A DNA stretch of 64,000 nt from Marinosulfonomonas sp. (GTDB taxonomy: Bacteria; Pseudomonadota; Alphaproteobacteria; Rhodobacterales; Rhodobacteraceae). The notes under the pieces were generated by a model. The model searched no databases and was not told the origin of the DNA. It saw only the letters and a list, made by a program, of their open reading frames with translations. This document shows positions 1 to 8,964 of this stretch, piece by piece. Each line of letters starts with the position of its first letter. Position 1 is the first letter of the stretch. The stretch lies in NCBI GenBank assembly GCA_026984915.1, contig JALSRG010000056.1, positions 1 through 64,000 on the forward strand, read 5' to 3'. The translations under genes and the position numbers were made by a program.

Positions 1-52
1 AGCTCGCAAGGCTGGCGATGATCAAGCAAACTGAACATGTTGAAAGGCAAGC

Positions 53-691
53 ATGAGGAAACCCGCAACCGTTACCGCACTGAATAATCTCGGGCGCGTG
101 CGCCTGTCGCAATCCTTCTTCATGCGCAAATTTCTCTACAGCGAAGTCGCCGCCCTTCACGGTATCCCGAACATCCCCGACGACCCGGATCTTGCCATCG
201 CCGCCGGCCGTGGCTTGTGCGAAAACCTGCTGGAGCCGTTGCAGGCCACCTTCGGCAAGATCGTCATCCGTTCGGCCTATCGCTCCTGCACGCTCAACCG
301 GTTCTGCAACGAACAGCAAAAGGCCGGGAAGAAAGGTTACAGCTGCGCTTCGAACGAGGCCAACTATGCAGGACACATCTGGGACCGGCGCGATGCGCAG
401 GGCTGCATGGGCGCCACCGCCTGCATCGTCATCCCGTGGTTTGCCGACCGCTATGCGCAGGGGCAGGACTGGCGCAGCCTCGCCTGGTGGATACATGACC
501 ACCTGCCCTATTCGGCGCTGTTCTTCTTTCCCAGGCTGGCGGCGTTCAACATCACCTGGCACGACAACCCCGAGCGGCGGATTTCCAGCTACATCAAGCC
601 CAGGGGCATCCTGACAAGGCCGGGGATGGACAACCACGACGGGGATCACTCCGCCTTCTATGAAGGCTTCCCTGCGCTCCGGCAGAGCTGA
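53..691 (+). CDS. M15-like peptidase-family protein, hypothetical
   Basis: A 212-residue soluble protein without a signal peptide. The middle part has the pattern of the D-Ala-D-Ala carboxypeptidase/hedgehog-like (M15) fold: SAYRS near residue 74, then an asparagine-rich stretch and GHIWD around residue 108, which could supply a metal-binding His and Asp, and WWIHDHLPYS around residue 142. Related proteins are known to me as conserved hypotheticals in proteobacteria, so peptidase activity is inference. The start has a modest AAGGC ribosome site. It stands alone on the plus strand; what lies upstream is outside the window. Confidence 0.7.
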   Translation: MRKPATVTALNNLGRVRLSQSFFMRKFLYSEVAALHGIPNIPDDPDLAIAAGRGLCENLLEPLQATFGKIVIRSAYRSCTLNRFCNEQQKAGKKGYSCASNEANYAGHIWDRRDAQGCMGATACIVIPWFADRYAQGQDWRSLAWWIHDHLPYSALFFFPRLAAFNITWHDNPERRISSYIKPRGILTRPGMDNHDGDHSAFYEGFPALRQS

Positions 692-1050
692 TACCCCCTT
701 TTCCGGCTTATTCTGTGTCTTTTACTTCCGCCATAACCCCTGCCGCAGCGATTTCTTGCAACGGGTTGCAACGCGGGGGCGGCATTCTCGCTTCTCCCCG
801 AACATCAGATCGCGCACTCCGGCTGCTTCCGGGCACAGGGTGAAGCCCCGGGCCGGTCATCAAACAGACTGACATGGAGCGTTTCCGGGCTGGTTGCGGC
901 ATCCTCCCGCCCGGGGAATGCGCGGTCGGACAGCTTCTGCACAGCCCGCCGCACGCCGGGCAACCAGAGCCATGGGGTGGGCAGAAAGGTGGACGGAAAT
1001 TTCGCCCCTTCCATCAATATACTGATATTATATAATTTTCTGGAAAAGAA
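692..1050. other. Gene-poor stretch between the M15-like gene and tRNA-Phe
   Basis: No convincing gene is seen. A minus-strand frame beginning with ATG at 1044 or, more plausibly, at about 1011 runs to 805 (about 69 residues), but it lacks a ribosome binding site and matches no family I recognise. The 40 bases next to the tRNA 3' end (about 1010-1050) are strongly AT-rich compared with the GC-rich remainder. Confidence 0.4.
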
Positions 1051-1125
1051 TGGTGCCCGGGGGCGGATTTGAACCACCGACACGAGGATTTTCAGTCCAC
1101 TGCTCTACCCCTGAGCTACCCGGGC
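1051..1125 (-). tRNA. tRNA-Phe (anticodon GAA)
   Basis: Read on the minus strand, a 75-nt cloverleaf is complete: acceptor GCCCGGG pairs with CCCGGGC, discriminator A and an encoded CCA follow (1051-1053). The anticodon loop is CTGAAAA, giving GAA for phenylalanine. The T arm reads GGTGGTTCAAATCCGCC. The anticodon stem contains one T-T mismatch. It lies just upstream of nothing on its own strand and just downstream of yacG, the usual Rhodobacterales order. Confidence 0.97.
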
Positions 1126-1205
1126 ACGGGTGAACGCATCAACGTTCGGGTCGCGGTGTTCTATTCGCGCGGGGGGCGGCTGTCCAGAGGGGAATCGCGA
1201 AAAAA

Positions 1206-1400
1206 TCAGTTGGAGCGAAAAGGGGAAGAGGCTTCATCCTGCGTGGCATCGCGGCCAGGCTCCTGATCGGGCGGCGCTTCGCTGGCGGGAATCGCATAAC
1301 CACCGCTCATCCAGCGCCCGAGATCGATATCGGCGCAGCGCTTCGAGCAGAAGGGGCGATATTTTCGATCACTGTCTTTTGTGCATATCGGGCAGGTCAT
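1206..1400 (-). CDS. yacG: DNA gyrase inhibitor YacG (zinc-binding)
   Basis: A 64-residue protein beginning MTCPIC with the YacG zinc site CPIC...CSKRC, followed by the family's DLGRWMSGGYAIP segment. YacG binds GyrB and blocks gyrase DNA binding in characterised homologues. I chose the ATG directly before TCPIC; an upstream in-frame start would add 11 non-conserved residues. In relatives yacG normally follows the RNase G-like gene directly, but here an unrelated 288-residue gene separates them. Confidence 0.9.
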   Translation of the reverse strand: MTCPICTKDSDRKYRPFCSKRCADIDLGRWMSGGYAIPASEAPPDQEPGRDATQDEASSPFRSN

Positions 1401-1498
1401 GTGGTGATCGGTCCTCGGGTTGCATTGGCGCACCAGATGGCAATACGCCCGTGATGAGGGGGGGCGTCAACCGGGGCGAAGGCAGGACCGCAGAGCAT

Positions 1499-2365
1499 TC
1501 AGCGGCCGCCGGTGAAAAACTGCCGCATGCTTTCGCCCACGATCGTTGCACCTTCCTTGAGGGCGCGCCCTGTCGCAACGGCCTGATCACCAACCCATGC
1601 AGCGCCTTTCACCGTGCCATCCACGATAGCCGCGCTGCCATCCTTCACTCCGTTCCACACCGCACCGGGCGCCGCCCTGACCCGGGCCAGGATCTCGGCC
1701 CGTGTCGGCACGCGCAACGAGCAGACGGTCATGACATCGGGATCGGGCGCCGCCGAAGGATCATGAAGCTGTTCGAGCAACGACATGTCCCGCATCGTAT
1801 CGCAGGCATCCTTCACGTCGAGGGTCGTTCCGGCCACGATCACGGCGATCCCGAGATACGGCACGGCTTCCCCGAACATCTCGCCGACATTGCGCACGGC
1901 CTTGCGTGCCGTGCGCCGCGAGATCCGGCGGATAATGCGACGCGCCTGCTCGCGCAGGGCCTTTCGCGATGCGCGGGCAGCGCCGAACTCCCTTTTCAGC
2001 CCCGACATCTTCCTTTCCATCCCGGCGATACGGCGCTCCTGCTGAGATACCCGGCGCGAGAGCCTAATCGTCCTGCCCTGCAATTGCCGCCGCAGGCGGT
2101 GTTCTTCAGCCAGTTCGGCCTTGGTGCGGCTCACGATCGTTTGTCGGCCGATCAATCCCTCGGCCGCCAGGGTTGCCAGAGAAAAGAGCTTGCCCCCGGT
2201 AAACATGGCCCCGTTCAGCGTCAGGGAAAACAGCAGCAATGCAACGACCAGAAAGGACCGCAGCGCTCCCACCACACGCCAGATAGTCCTGAAGAAAATG
2301 CCGAACGCTCTGTAAAGCGGCCTTGCCATCCGCAGCGGATTCGCCCACCTCTTTCCCGTACCCAT
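1499..2365 (-). CDS. Unrecognised membrane protein with coiled coil
   Basis: I do not recognise this 288-residue protein. It starts with a basic stretch, has one hydrophobic membrane segment around residues 35-55 (LRSFLVVALLLFSLTLNGAM), then a long, strongly charged heptad-like region (about 80-160) rich in Arg, Glu and Lys, a second hydrophobic patch (VPYLGIAVIVAG), and a tail with alternating Gly/Ala/Val repeats that could be amphipathic (GAVWNGVKDGSAAIVDG). The ATG at 2365 follows AGGAGGAATAGG. It interrupts the conserved order of RNase G-like gene, yacG and tRNA-Phe, so it is likely an accessory insertion. The Arg-rich helices could bind nucleic acid or membrane; this is speculation. Confidence 0.75.
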   Translation of the reverse strand: MGTGKRWANPLRMARPLYRAFGIFFRTIWRVVGALRSFLVVALLLFSLTLNGAMFTGGKLFSLATLAAEGLIGRQTIVSRTKAELAEEHRLRRQLQGRTIRLSRRVSQQERRIAGMERKMSGLKREFGAARASRKALREQARRIIRRISRRTARKAVRNVGEMFGEAVPYLGIAVIVAGTTLDVKDACDTMRDMSLLEQLHDPSAAPDPDVMTVCSLRVPTRAEILARVRAAPGAVWNGVKDGSAAIVDGTVKGAAWVGDQAVATGRALKEGATIVGESMRQFFTGGR

Positions 2366-2531
2366 CACCCTATTCCTCCTCAGATGCCCTTATCATGCCG
2401 GGAGGGCATTCACGTCCCCAAACCATATCCGGTCGGGTTCACGTTTCGCGCTCGGTAGTGCGCAACTCTCCTATATCTGATGATAAATAAACTTCGGCCA
2501 CAAAATTCTCAATTGCCGAACACTGTTGCAG

Positions 2532-3569
2532 TCAGCCAGCGATGGCATCCCGCACCGGCAGGCGCTCACGCTTGCGCTGCAGTTCGTAATGGCCGAGGGG
2601 CGTCCAGCCAACAAGGGCGGTTTCGATCACATCCGCACGGAAGGCAGAACGCAATGCATTCTCGACAGTGCGGCGTTCCTTTTTTGCCATTGGGGCAAAA
2701 TCAATTGTCACCTGTCCGCCTAGTCCGCGCAGGCGCAACTGACGCGGCAGTTCCCTTGCACAGGCCAGATTGGCCTTCAGCCCCGCCGCGGGCGAGGTGT
2801 CGGCACCGGTATTAACATCCACCGCAACCAGTGCGCGTGTCGGTTCGACATAAAGTGACGCCCCACTACTCAAGGGCACATCCACATGCATCAATGCATC
2901 CATGGCATCCAGCACCCCATGATCTTCAAATGATCCTGACTGATTTGCAACCAGATCCGGCTGATCCCAGTCACGCCAGGCCAAAGCGTGTGGTGTAGGA
3001 CCTTCCAGTAGTAATTTGGCTGTTTTCCCGTCACCGTCCTGCAAAATCTGTGCGGCCTGATCTCGCATAGCGGCAATATCCTCTGCGATATCCACCTCAT
3101 CGGCATCTTCACATGCCGATCGCAGAATCAGGCCAAACGCGACATCCTGCATCTCGTCATGTGCAATGACCAACAATTCATCGCGCCGCACATCATCGCG
3201 AATACTGCGTGATATGTTCAGGCCCCTGGCAAATGGGGTCACGATCGCATAGCGGCTTTTGAACAGCACTTTCGCCGTTACCGGCACGGCCTTCCCCGGT
3301 TCGGCATATCCTGTCACCTGCACCAAGAGGGATTGACCGGGAGCAAGGCCCTTGCTCTGCCGCAAGAACCCTGACCCATTCGGCAGGCGCACAATCGCCC
3401 CCCCCTGCCCTTTCATTGGGCGATCAAAAACAGCCCGGAAAACCGACCCCGGAACCGGGGGCGCGTCACTTTCAGGCGCAATCAGAAGATCCTGCAGACG
3501 CCCGTCAACCATCAGGGCCGCTGCTTCGCGACCATCCAGATGGTCCAGTGCGACAAGTGTTCCTTTCAT
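2532..3569 (-). CDS. Ribonuclease E/G family protein, short form
   Basis: A 345-residue RNase E/G-type endoribonuclease core. An S1-like N-terminal part is followed by the catalytic region with [10 protein letters not shown] (first metal-binding Asp) and [11 protein letters not shown] (second Asp) about 45 residues later. It ends in [13 protein letters not shown], without the CPxC zinc-link and without any long C-terminal scaffold, so it is much shorter than E. coli RNase G or E. Its ATG overlaps the maf stop codon by four bases (ATGA), showing translational coupling. The usual partner YacG is two genes away. Likely role is rRNA or mRNA processing. Confidence 0.88.
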   Translation of the reverse strand: MKGTLVALDHLDGREAAALMVDGRLQDLLIAPESDAPPVPGSVFRAVFDRPMKGQGGAIVRLPNGSGFLRQSKGLAPGQSLLVQVTGYAEPGKAVPVTAKVLFKSRYAIVTPFARGLNISRSIRDDVRRDELLVIAHDEMQDVAFGLILRSACEDADEVDIAEDIAAMRDQAAQILQDGDGKTAKLLLEGPTPHALAWRDWDQPDLVANQSGSFEDHGVLDAMDALMHVDVPLSSGASLYVEPTRALVAVDVNTGADTSPAAGLKANLACARELPRQLRLRGLGGQVTIDFAPMAKKERRTVENALRSAFRADVIETALVGWTPLGHYELQRKRERLPVRDAIAG

Positions 3570-4144
3570 GGACACAGACCTGGCAGGGGATATCCTGCGG
3601 CACGCAACAGCCCGGCTGTTTCGGCCAGCGGCAGTCCGACAACGCCGGTATAAGAGCCTTCTATCCAGGGAATGAACTGCGCGGCATATCCTTGTATTGC
3701 ATAGCCGCCGGCCTTGCCCTGCCATTCACCGCTGTTCAGATATGCTTCTATCTCGGCTTGCTCAAGGCGCTTCATCTTCAGAATGGTAACGCTTTCACGC
3801 TCCCAGATCCTGTCATGTTTTCGCACAGCAACTGCCGTAACAACGCGGTGCCGCCTTCCTGATAAACGGCGCAGAAACTCTGCTGCTTCCTCGCGGTTTT
3901 CCGGTTTTCCCAGCATCCGGCGACCCAGCGCCACGATCGTGTCTGCACACAGGACAATCTCATCCGCAGCCAATGTGATGGCCTGGGCTTTTTCGCGTGC
4001 CAGTCGTGCGCAATAGGGGCGCGGGAGCTCATCTTTCAAAGCAGTTTCGTCAACGTCGGCCGGGCGCACAGCATCAGCCACAACGCCGATCTGCGCCAAC
4101 AGTTCGGCCCGTCTTGGGCTGGCAGAGCCCAGAATCAACCTCAT
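3566..4144 (-). CDS. maf: Maf-like nucleotide pyrophosphatase
   Basis: A 192-residue Maf/HAM1-like protein. It opens with the family signature [10 protein letters not shown] for binding the nucleotide phosphates, and has the conserved [16 protein letters not shown] segment and the [10 protein letters not shown] motif. Maf proteins hydrolyse non-canonical or methylated nucleoside triphosphates to monophosphates. It lies six bases downstream of infA and overlaps the RNase G-like gene, in the standard Rhodobacterales operon. Confidence 0.95.
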   Translation of the reverse strand: MRLILGSASPRRAELLAQIGVVADAVRPADVDETALKDELPRPYCARLAREKAQAITLAADEIVLCADTIVALGRRMLGKPENREEAAEFLRRLSGRRHRVVTAVAVRKHDRIWERESVTILKMKRLEQAEIEAYLNSGEWQGKAGGYAIQGYAAQFIPWIEGSYTGVVGLPLAETAGLLRAAGYPLPGLCP

Positions 4145-4150
4145 GTTCGG

Positions 4151-4369
4151 TTACTTGAACCGATAGTTGATGCGGCCCTTGGTCAGGTCATAAGGGGTCA
4201 TTTCAACCTGCACCTTGTCACCTGCCAGAACACGAATCCGGTTCTTGCGCATTTTTCCTGCCGTATGGGCGATAATTTCATGGCCGTTTTCCAGCTCGAC
4301 CCGAAACGTCGCATTTGGCAGGAGTTCCTTTACGACACCGGGGAATTCGAGCAATTCTTCCTTGGCCAT
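4151..4369 (-). CDS. infA: Translation initiation factor IF-1
   Basis: Exactly 72 residues, starting [11 protein letters not shown] and ending INYRFK, with the complete OB-fold sequence of IF-1 ([32 protein letters not shown]). It occupies the ribosomal A site during initiation with IF-2 and IF-3. I used the ATG before AKEEL; two residues further upstream another start codon is in frame but departs from the family. About 180 bases separate it from the phosphatase gene upstream, so it may have its own promoter. Confidence 0.98.
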   Translation of the reverse strand: MAKEELLEFPGVVKELLPNATFRVELENGHEIIAHTAGKMRKNRIRVLAGDKVQVEMTPYDLTKGRINYRFK

Positions 4370-4549
4370 GGTCACTCCTATCTGTTACGTTCTGCCGATG
4401 CAAAAGCACCTGCGCGCCACAAATGGGCCGTTTGAAGTGGAAAATCAAGCCAAAAGCCCGCAGTTTCCTTCAATTGTGTCTTCCCGGCAGGAAAGAAACT
4501 GTCTGCACGACGGCAGAACAGGCGGTTGCTCCAGACTCCGACCGTTATG

Positions 4550-5011
4550 CTAATCTGCCGTTTCCGGTTCGCCGAACCTGGCCAGTATCCTGTGCAAAAT
4601 CTGGTCGCGCGTCTGCCGGTATGAATCAAGCCTCTGTTCCCGGCTGTCACCCAGTCCAGTCGGATCAAGGACCGGCCAATACTCCACCTCAAGATGATGC
4701 AAACGTGTCAAATCCAATACCCTGCGTTGGCTGGCAGGCGAAAGGGCGACGATCAGATCAAACCCGGACAGGTCATCGCCCCACTGCTCCATTTCATCGA
4801 ATGAACGCGCCCGGTGCCGCGAAAGCTCCACCCCTAATTCCTGACAGACGGCAATGCTGAAGCCATCAATCTCAAGGTCATTTTTCACGCCTGCTGATTG
4901 CACGTAAATCTTTTGACCGTAGAGTTTTTTCATAATCCCCTCGGCCATGGGCGAGCGCACGGCATTGTGGTCACAGCAAAACAGAACAGACGTAGGCTGC
5001 GACGCGTCCAT
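4550..5011 (-). CDS. Low-molecular-weight phosphatase / arsenate reductase-like protein
   Basis: A 153-residue protein with the LMW phosphotyrosine phosphatase P-loop near the N-terminus, CDHNAVRSP (C-X5-R-S), and a late DPTGLGDS segment supplying the general-acid Asp. This fold covers protein tyrosine phosphatases and thioredoxin-type arsenate reductases; the context is housekeeping with no ars genes, so a phosphatase role is more likely. It is the conserved partner of UPF0262 and infA in Rhodobacterales, starting two bases after the UPF0262 stop. Confidence 0.9.
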   Translation of the reverse strand: MDASQPTSVLFCCDHNAVRSPMAEGIMKKLYGQKIYVQSAGVKNDLEIDGFSIAVCQELGVELSRHRARSFDEMEQWGDDLSGFDLIVALSPASQRRVLDLTRLHHLEVEYWPVLDPTGLGDSREQRLDSYRQTRDQILHRILARFGEPETAD

Positions 5012-5013
5012 GC

Positions 5014-5496
5014 CTATCCTCCGAAATGCAGAACACAGATCAGTGTAAACAGCCGGCGGGCTGTATCTCTGTCTACTTCAGCCTTTCCAAGCAAGCGTTC
5101 CTGCAATACACGCGATCCTTCATCGTGAATGCCCCGCCGGGCCATATCGATGGTCTCGATCTGGCTGGGTGGAAGCTTTTTCACCGCATCAAAATAGCTT
5201 TCGCAGATCTGAAAGTAATCCTTCACGACCTGACGAAAAGGACCCAGTGCCAAGTGGAATTCTGCCGCAGGCTCGTCTTTCTCGGTTTTAATATCAAACA
5301 CCAGCCGACGATCCCGGATCGCCAATGTCAGATGGTACGGCCCGGAAGGGGCAGGCCTTTCGCCGCGGGCAGGCAAGGTGAAACTGTTGTCCTCCAGCAG
5401 ATCAAAAACCGCAACTTTCCTTTCCTGCTCTATTTCCGGAGTAGGAGGGGCCAGACCGCTGTCATCAATATGAATTTGACTAATTCTGTTACTCAT
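5014..5496 (-). CDS. UPF0262 family protein
   Basis: A 160-residue protein of the UPF0262 family, which is found only in alphaproteobacteria as far as I know and has no assigned function. Typical segments are FDLLEDNSF, the HLALGPFRQVVKDYFQICESY helix region and IDMARRGIHDEGS. No signal peptide or membrane segment. Its ATG overlaps the hisD stop by four bases, and the phosphatase gene follows after two bases, so these three are co-translated. Confidence 0.92.
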   Translation of the reverse strand: MSNRISQIHIDDSGLAPPTPEIEQERKVAVFDLLEDNSFTLPARGERPAPSGPYHLTLAIRDRRLVFDIKTEKDEPAAEFHLALGPFRQVVKDYFQICESYFDAVKKLPPSQIETIDMARRGIHDEGSRVLQERLLGKAEVDRDTARRLFTLICVLHFGG

Positions 5497-6797
5497 TCTT
5501 CGTTCAGCCCGTCCAATCGTGCGCGAACACTCAACCCATGCGCCTGCAAGCTCTCAGAGCGCGCCAGAACCTCTGCCGCCGGGCCGATTCTGGCCAGAGA
5601 TTGCGGCGTCATTCTGCTCAACGTCGTTCGTTTCAGAAAATCCATCACTGACAACCCGGAACTGAACCGGGCTGAACGGGCCGTGGGCAAGACATGATTT
5701 GGCCCGCCAACGTAATCACCAATGGCCTCGGGGGTCCAATGCCCTAGAAAAATCGCGCCGGCATGATTTACCCGCGCGGCAAGCGCGTCTGGATCTGCCA
5801 CACATAGTTCAAGATGTTCGGGGGCAATCCTGTCTGACAGCATCGCGGCTTCATCCATGTCCCGAACAATAATGACTGCGCCAAAATCACGCCAGCTGGC
5901 CGCCGCGATTTTCCCGCGCTCAAGCATTTGCAAACGCGCCTCCACGGCTTTTACCACGGTTTGGGCGAACCGGGGGTCATCGGTGATCAGAATGGATTGC
6001 GCACTTTCATCATGTTCCGCCTGAGACAGCAAATCCAGTGCAATCCAATCCGGGTCGTTTTCGCGGTCGGCAATAACCAGTATCTCGCTGGGTCCGGCAA
6101 TCATATCAATCCCGACCTTGCCAAATACCCGCCGTTTGGCGGCGGCCACATAAGCGTTGCCGGGACCAGTAATTTTATCAACCGGCGCGATGGACCGGGT
6201 CCCATAGGCCATTGCGGCAATCGCCTGTGCACCGCCAATACGATAGACTTCGTCCACCCCGGCAATTCTTGCGGCCAACAGCACCAGAGGATTGATCACG
6301 CCGTCTGGCGTCGGAACACAGACAGCCAGTCGCTTTACGCCAGCGACCTTGGCCGGAATTGCATTCATCAAGACACTGGACGGGTAGGATGCAAGCCCGC
6401 CGGGCACATATAGCCCGGCTGCCGAAACCGGCCCCCACCGCCATCCAAGCATCGCGCCGCTGTCATCCGTCCAACTCTCATCCACGGGCAATTGCCGGGA
6501 GTGATAGGTGCGGATCCGGTCGGCGGCGAGTTCAAGTGCCGCGCGTTCCTGCGCCGGTACGCGGGCGCATTCTGCCTCGATCTCTTCTGCAGAAAACGCC
6601 ATGCCTTCCGGGGTCAGCCTCAGCCGGTCGAATTTCTCTGTCAGTTCGATCAGCGCGGCATCACCGCGTTTTCGCACATCCTCGATAATCTTCGCCACGA
6701 TGGCATCAACGTCCGGCGAATCCTCACGCTTGGTCGTCAGAAAGCCGGTAAAGCTGGCATTGAAATCAGCGTCAGCGGTGGACAGAAACAACGTCAC
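5493..6797 (-). CDS. hisD: Histidinol dehydrogenase
   Basis: A 434-residue HisD, which oxidises histidinol to histidine in two NAD-dependent steps. The family segments are all present: YVPGGLASYPSSVLMNAIPA, GPGNAYVAAAKR, the zinc-site AEHDESAQ and APEHLEL, and GGPNHVLPT near the end. The start is GTG (VTLFLSTADADF), chosen because it lies four bases after the DUF2948 stop, has a GGAG site eight bases upstream and matches the family N-terminus; an in-frame upstream start would add 20 unrelated residues. Confidence 0.96.
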   Translation of the reverse strand: MTLFLSTADADFNASFTGFLTTKREDSPDVDAIVAKIIEDVRKRGDAALIELTEKFDRLRLTPEGMAFSAEEIEAECARVPAQERAALELAADRIRTYHSRQLPVDESWTDDSGAMLGWRWGPVSAAGLYVPGGLASYPSSVLMNAIPAKVAGVKRLAVCVPTPDGVINPLVLLAARIAGVDEVYRIGGAQAIAAMAYGTRSIAPVDKITGPGNAYVAAAKRRVFGKVGIDMIAGPSEILVIADRENDPDWIALDLLSQAEHDESAQSILITDDPRFAQTVVKAVEARLQMLERGKIAAASWRDFGAVIIVRDMDEAAMLSDRIAPEHLELCVADPDALAARVNHAGAIFLGHWTPEAIGDYVGGPNHVLPTARSARFSSGLSVMDFLKRTTLSRMTPQSLARIGPAAEVLARSESLQAHGLSVRARLDGLNEE

Positions 6798-6801
6798 GTT
6801 C

Positions 6802-7302
6802 TTACTCCGGGTGATGGGGGGCTTTGCGCGAGGGGGCAACGTAGGGTTTCGTGACATCCTTCAGGGTAACATTCAGCGACTCCACCTCCAGGGCAATAGC
6901 CCCGTCCCCCGCCAGTGTCAGGATCAATCTCCCACTGCCATCTTCGCCCGCCTCAAACGATATATCCAGCAGGGACAGAACCAGTTCCTTGTCATTTCGG
7001 GCAATTCCCTGGGATGAAACCTTTTGCACATCATCAAATATCATCAGGGCCTGTACCCGCTCATAGGGGCGGTTCTGACGCTCGGCGGCAGGTTGGTCTT
7101 CCCAGCGAAACCGGTTCAGCAAGATGGCAAAGCGGCGCTGTCCGGCCAGCCACTTCATCTCACCGGCCGGAAAAATGGCATCCTGCACCAACGCGGCAAT
7201 CACGGCCAGATCCTCGGCATCCACTGCCATCAAATGCAGCGGAGCCTCGCCACCTTCTTCAAAGGTAGCATCGCGCAGTTCCTGATTTCTGTCGCTTGTC
7301 AT
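6802..7302 (-). CDS. DUF2948 family protein
   Basis: A 166-residue soluble protein of DUF2948, a family fixed between murA and hisD in Rhodobacterales and without known function. Recognisable parts are LMAVDAEDLAVIAALVQDA, GEMKWLAGQRRFAILLNRFR and a C-terminal LNVTLKDVTKPYVAPS. The ATG overlaps the murA stop by one base (TAATG). The position suggests co-expression only; no functional link to histidine or cell-wall synthesis is shown. Confidence 0.92.
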   Translation of the reverse strand: MTSDRNQELRDATFEEGGEAPLHLMAVDAEDLAVIAALVQDAIFPAGEMKWLAGQRRFAILLNRFRWEDQPAAERQNRPYERVQALMIFDDVQKVSSQGIARNDKELVLSLLDISFEAGEDGSGRLILTLAGDGAIALEVESLNVTLKDVTKPYVAPSRKAPHHPE

Positions 7303-8567
7303 TATGTTTTCACCCGTTCTATGCGGGCGCCACAGGCTCCCAGTTTTTCCTCGACACGCTCATAACCACGATCAAGATGGTATACGCGGCTGACCACTGT
7401 TTCTCCTTCCGCTGCCAGCGCAGCCAGGATCAGCGACACGGAAGCCCGCAGGTCGGTTGCCATGACGGGGGCGCCTTTTAGCCGCTCAACCCCGGTGACC
7501 GTTGCCGTCCCCCCCTGAACATCTATTTGTGCGCCCATGCGGATCAGTTCTGGTGCGTGCATGAACCGGTTTTCGAAAATGGTTTCTTCCAGTACACTCT
7601 CGCCATCTGCCGTGCACAACAGTGCCATCATCTGTGCCTGCAAATCTGTTGGGAACCCCGGAAAAACCCCGGTTTTTACATTCACCGCCCGCACACGTCC
7701 ATTCTTGCACGAAACCCTTAGTCCGTTTTTCGTTTCGCTCACCGAAATCCCGGCCTCATCCAGCTTTTCACAGAATGATTCCAGCAGGCCGATGCGCCCA
7801 CCCAGCAATTCCACTTCACCACCGGCGATCACCGGGGCCAGCATATAGGTTCCCAGTTCGATCCGATCGGCAATCACCGGATGGGTGGCACCATGCAGCC
7901 TGTCGACACCCTCGATCGTGATCGTCCCTGACCCTGCGCCTTCAATTTCAGCCCCCATCGCGCGCAAACAATTCGCCAGATCGACGATTTCCGGCTCGCG
8001 CGCAGCATTGACCAGTTCGGTTGTGCCTTTCGCCAGAGACGCCGCCATCATGATGTTTTCGGTTGCGCCGACCGACGCAAACCTCAGTGCAATTCTTGCA
8101 CCTTTCAAACCTTTCGGAGCGTCGGCGTGCAAATATCCGTCCTTCAGTTCTATTTTCGCACCCAGGGCTTCCAGCCCATGGATATGCAAATCCATCGGAC
8201 GAGCACCAATGGCACAGCCACCGGGAAGCGAGACAACCGCCCGACCGTGCCGTGCCAGCAATGGCCCCAGCACCAGGTTTGAGGCCCGCATCTTGCGCAC
8301 GATCTCATAATCGGCCACCGGGTTATCAGCCCCGTGGCTGGACATGGCGACGACCTGCCCGTCAGCCAGACTGCTGACCTCGGCCCCCAGCGACTGCAAC
8401 AGTTGTGACATGGTCGCAATATCAGACAGCCGCGGCACATTGGTCAGCGTCAACGGCTCCTCGCTTAACAGCGTTGCCGGCATCAGCGTGAGGCAGGCGT
8501 TCTTTGCCCCCGCTATCGGGATCTGGCCCTGCAACTCACCGCCGCCCTGAATGATGATCGAATCCAT
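7302..8567 (-). CDS. murA: UDP-N-acetylglucosamine 1-carboxyvinyltransferase
   Basis: A 421-residue MurA, the first committed enzyme of peptidoglycan synthesis, adding enolpyruvate from PEP to UDP-GlcNAc. It shows the N-terminal GAKNACL substrate loop, the reactive cysteine in [13 protein letters not shown] (the fosfomycin target), [12 protein letters not shown] and a C-terminal [14 protein letters not shown]. An AGGA site precedes the ATG. It leads the housekeeping operon that continues through DUF2948, hisD and infA to yacG. Confidence 0.98.
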   Translation of the reverse strand: MDSIIIQGGGELQGQIPIAGAKNACLTLMPATLLSEEPLTLTNVPRLSDIATMSQLLQSLGAEVSSLADGQVVAMSSHGADNPVADYEIVRKMRASNLVLGPLLARHGRAVVSLPGGCAIGARPMDLHIHGLEALGAKIELKDGYLHADAPKGLKGARIALRFASVGATENIMMAASLAKGTTELVNAAREPEIVDLANCLRAMGAEIEGAGSGTITIEGVDRLHGATHPVIADRIELGTYMLAPVIAGGEVELLGGRIGLLESFCEKLDEAGISVSETKNGLRVSCKNGRVRAVNVKTGVFPGFPTDLQAQMMALLCTADGESVLEETIFENRFMHAPELIRMGAQIDVQGGTATVTGVERLKGAPVMATDLRASVSLILAALAAEGETVVSRVYHLDRGYERVEEKLGACGARIERVKT

Positions 8568-8594
8568 TACTTCTGTCCTGCTCTCACATTTACC

Positions 8595-8750
8595 CTAGTT
8601 GGGTTTTTCTGTTTTGCCGTCTGATTTGCGTGCCCGCGCCTGGGCCTTACGGCGCGCCATATTGGCCTTTAACGCCGCCTTCAATCGTTCCTCGCGGGTT
8701 TCCGGGGTTTTGCCAACCGGTATTTTTTGTGGTTCGGATTTGCTGTTCAT
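8595..8750 (-). CDS. Small basic conserved protein upstream of murA
   Basis: A 51-residue frame from an ATG at 8750 to TAG at 8595. It reads MNSKSEPQKIPVG, then a charged helix containing TREERLKAALKANMARRKAQ and a Lys/Arg-rich end. I recall similar tiny basic proteins upstream of murA in Rhodobacterales, with the ALKANLARRKAQ core kept. It ends 27 bases before murA starts, so it may be the first gene of the operon. Function unknown; the basic helix would suit nucleic-acid or ribosome binding. Confidence 0.75.
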   Translation of the reverse strand: MNSKSEPQKIPVGKTPETREERLKAALKANMARRKAQARARKSDGKTEKPN

Positions 8751-8846
8751 GCACTCTCTGTAACGCAGGGGGCAAAGAGGGTCCAGATTGCGCTTGCGTC
8801 ATATTGAATTTACGCGTAATCAGCCGCCCACACGCCATGTGTCCGG

Positions 8847-8921
<75 letters not shown>

Positions 8922-8964
8922 TTTCCCCGCCGTTGGTTTTTGCTTGTCCGCATCACTGTGCGTT

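Noticed and set aside
805-1044. Small minus-strand gene next to tRNA-Phe
   Set aside because: No ribosome binding site and no recognisable family; kept only as a note in the gene-poor stretch.
1130-2458. Long plus-strand frame (442 codons) opposite yacG and the coiled-coil gene
   Set aside because: Composition is Arg/His/Pro-rich and family-free; it mirrors the real minus-strand genes with their ribosome sites.
4550-5011. Assignment as arsenic resistance arsenate reductase
   Set aside because: Housekeeping context and no arsB/arsR nearby; the phosphatase role is equally supported by the motif.
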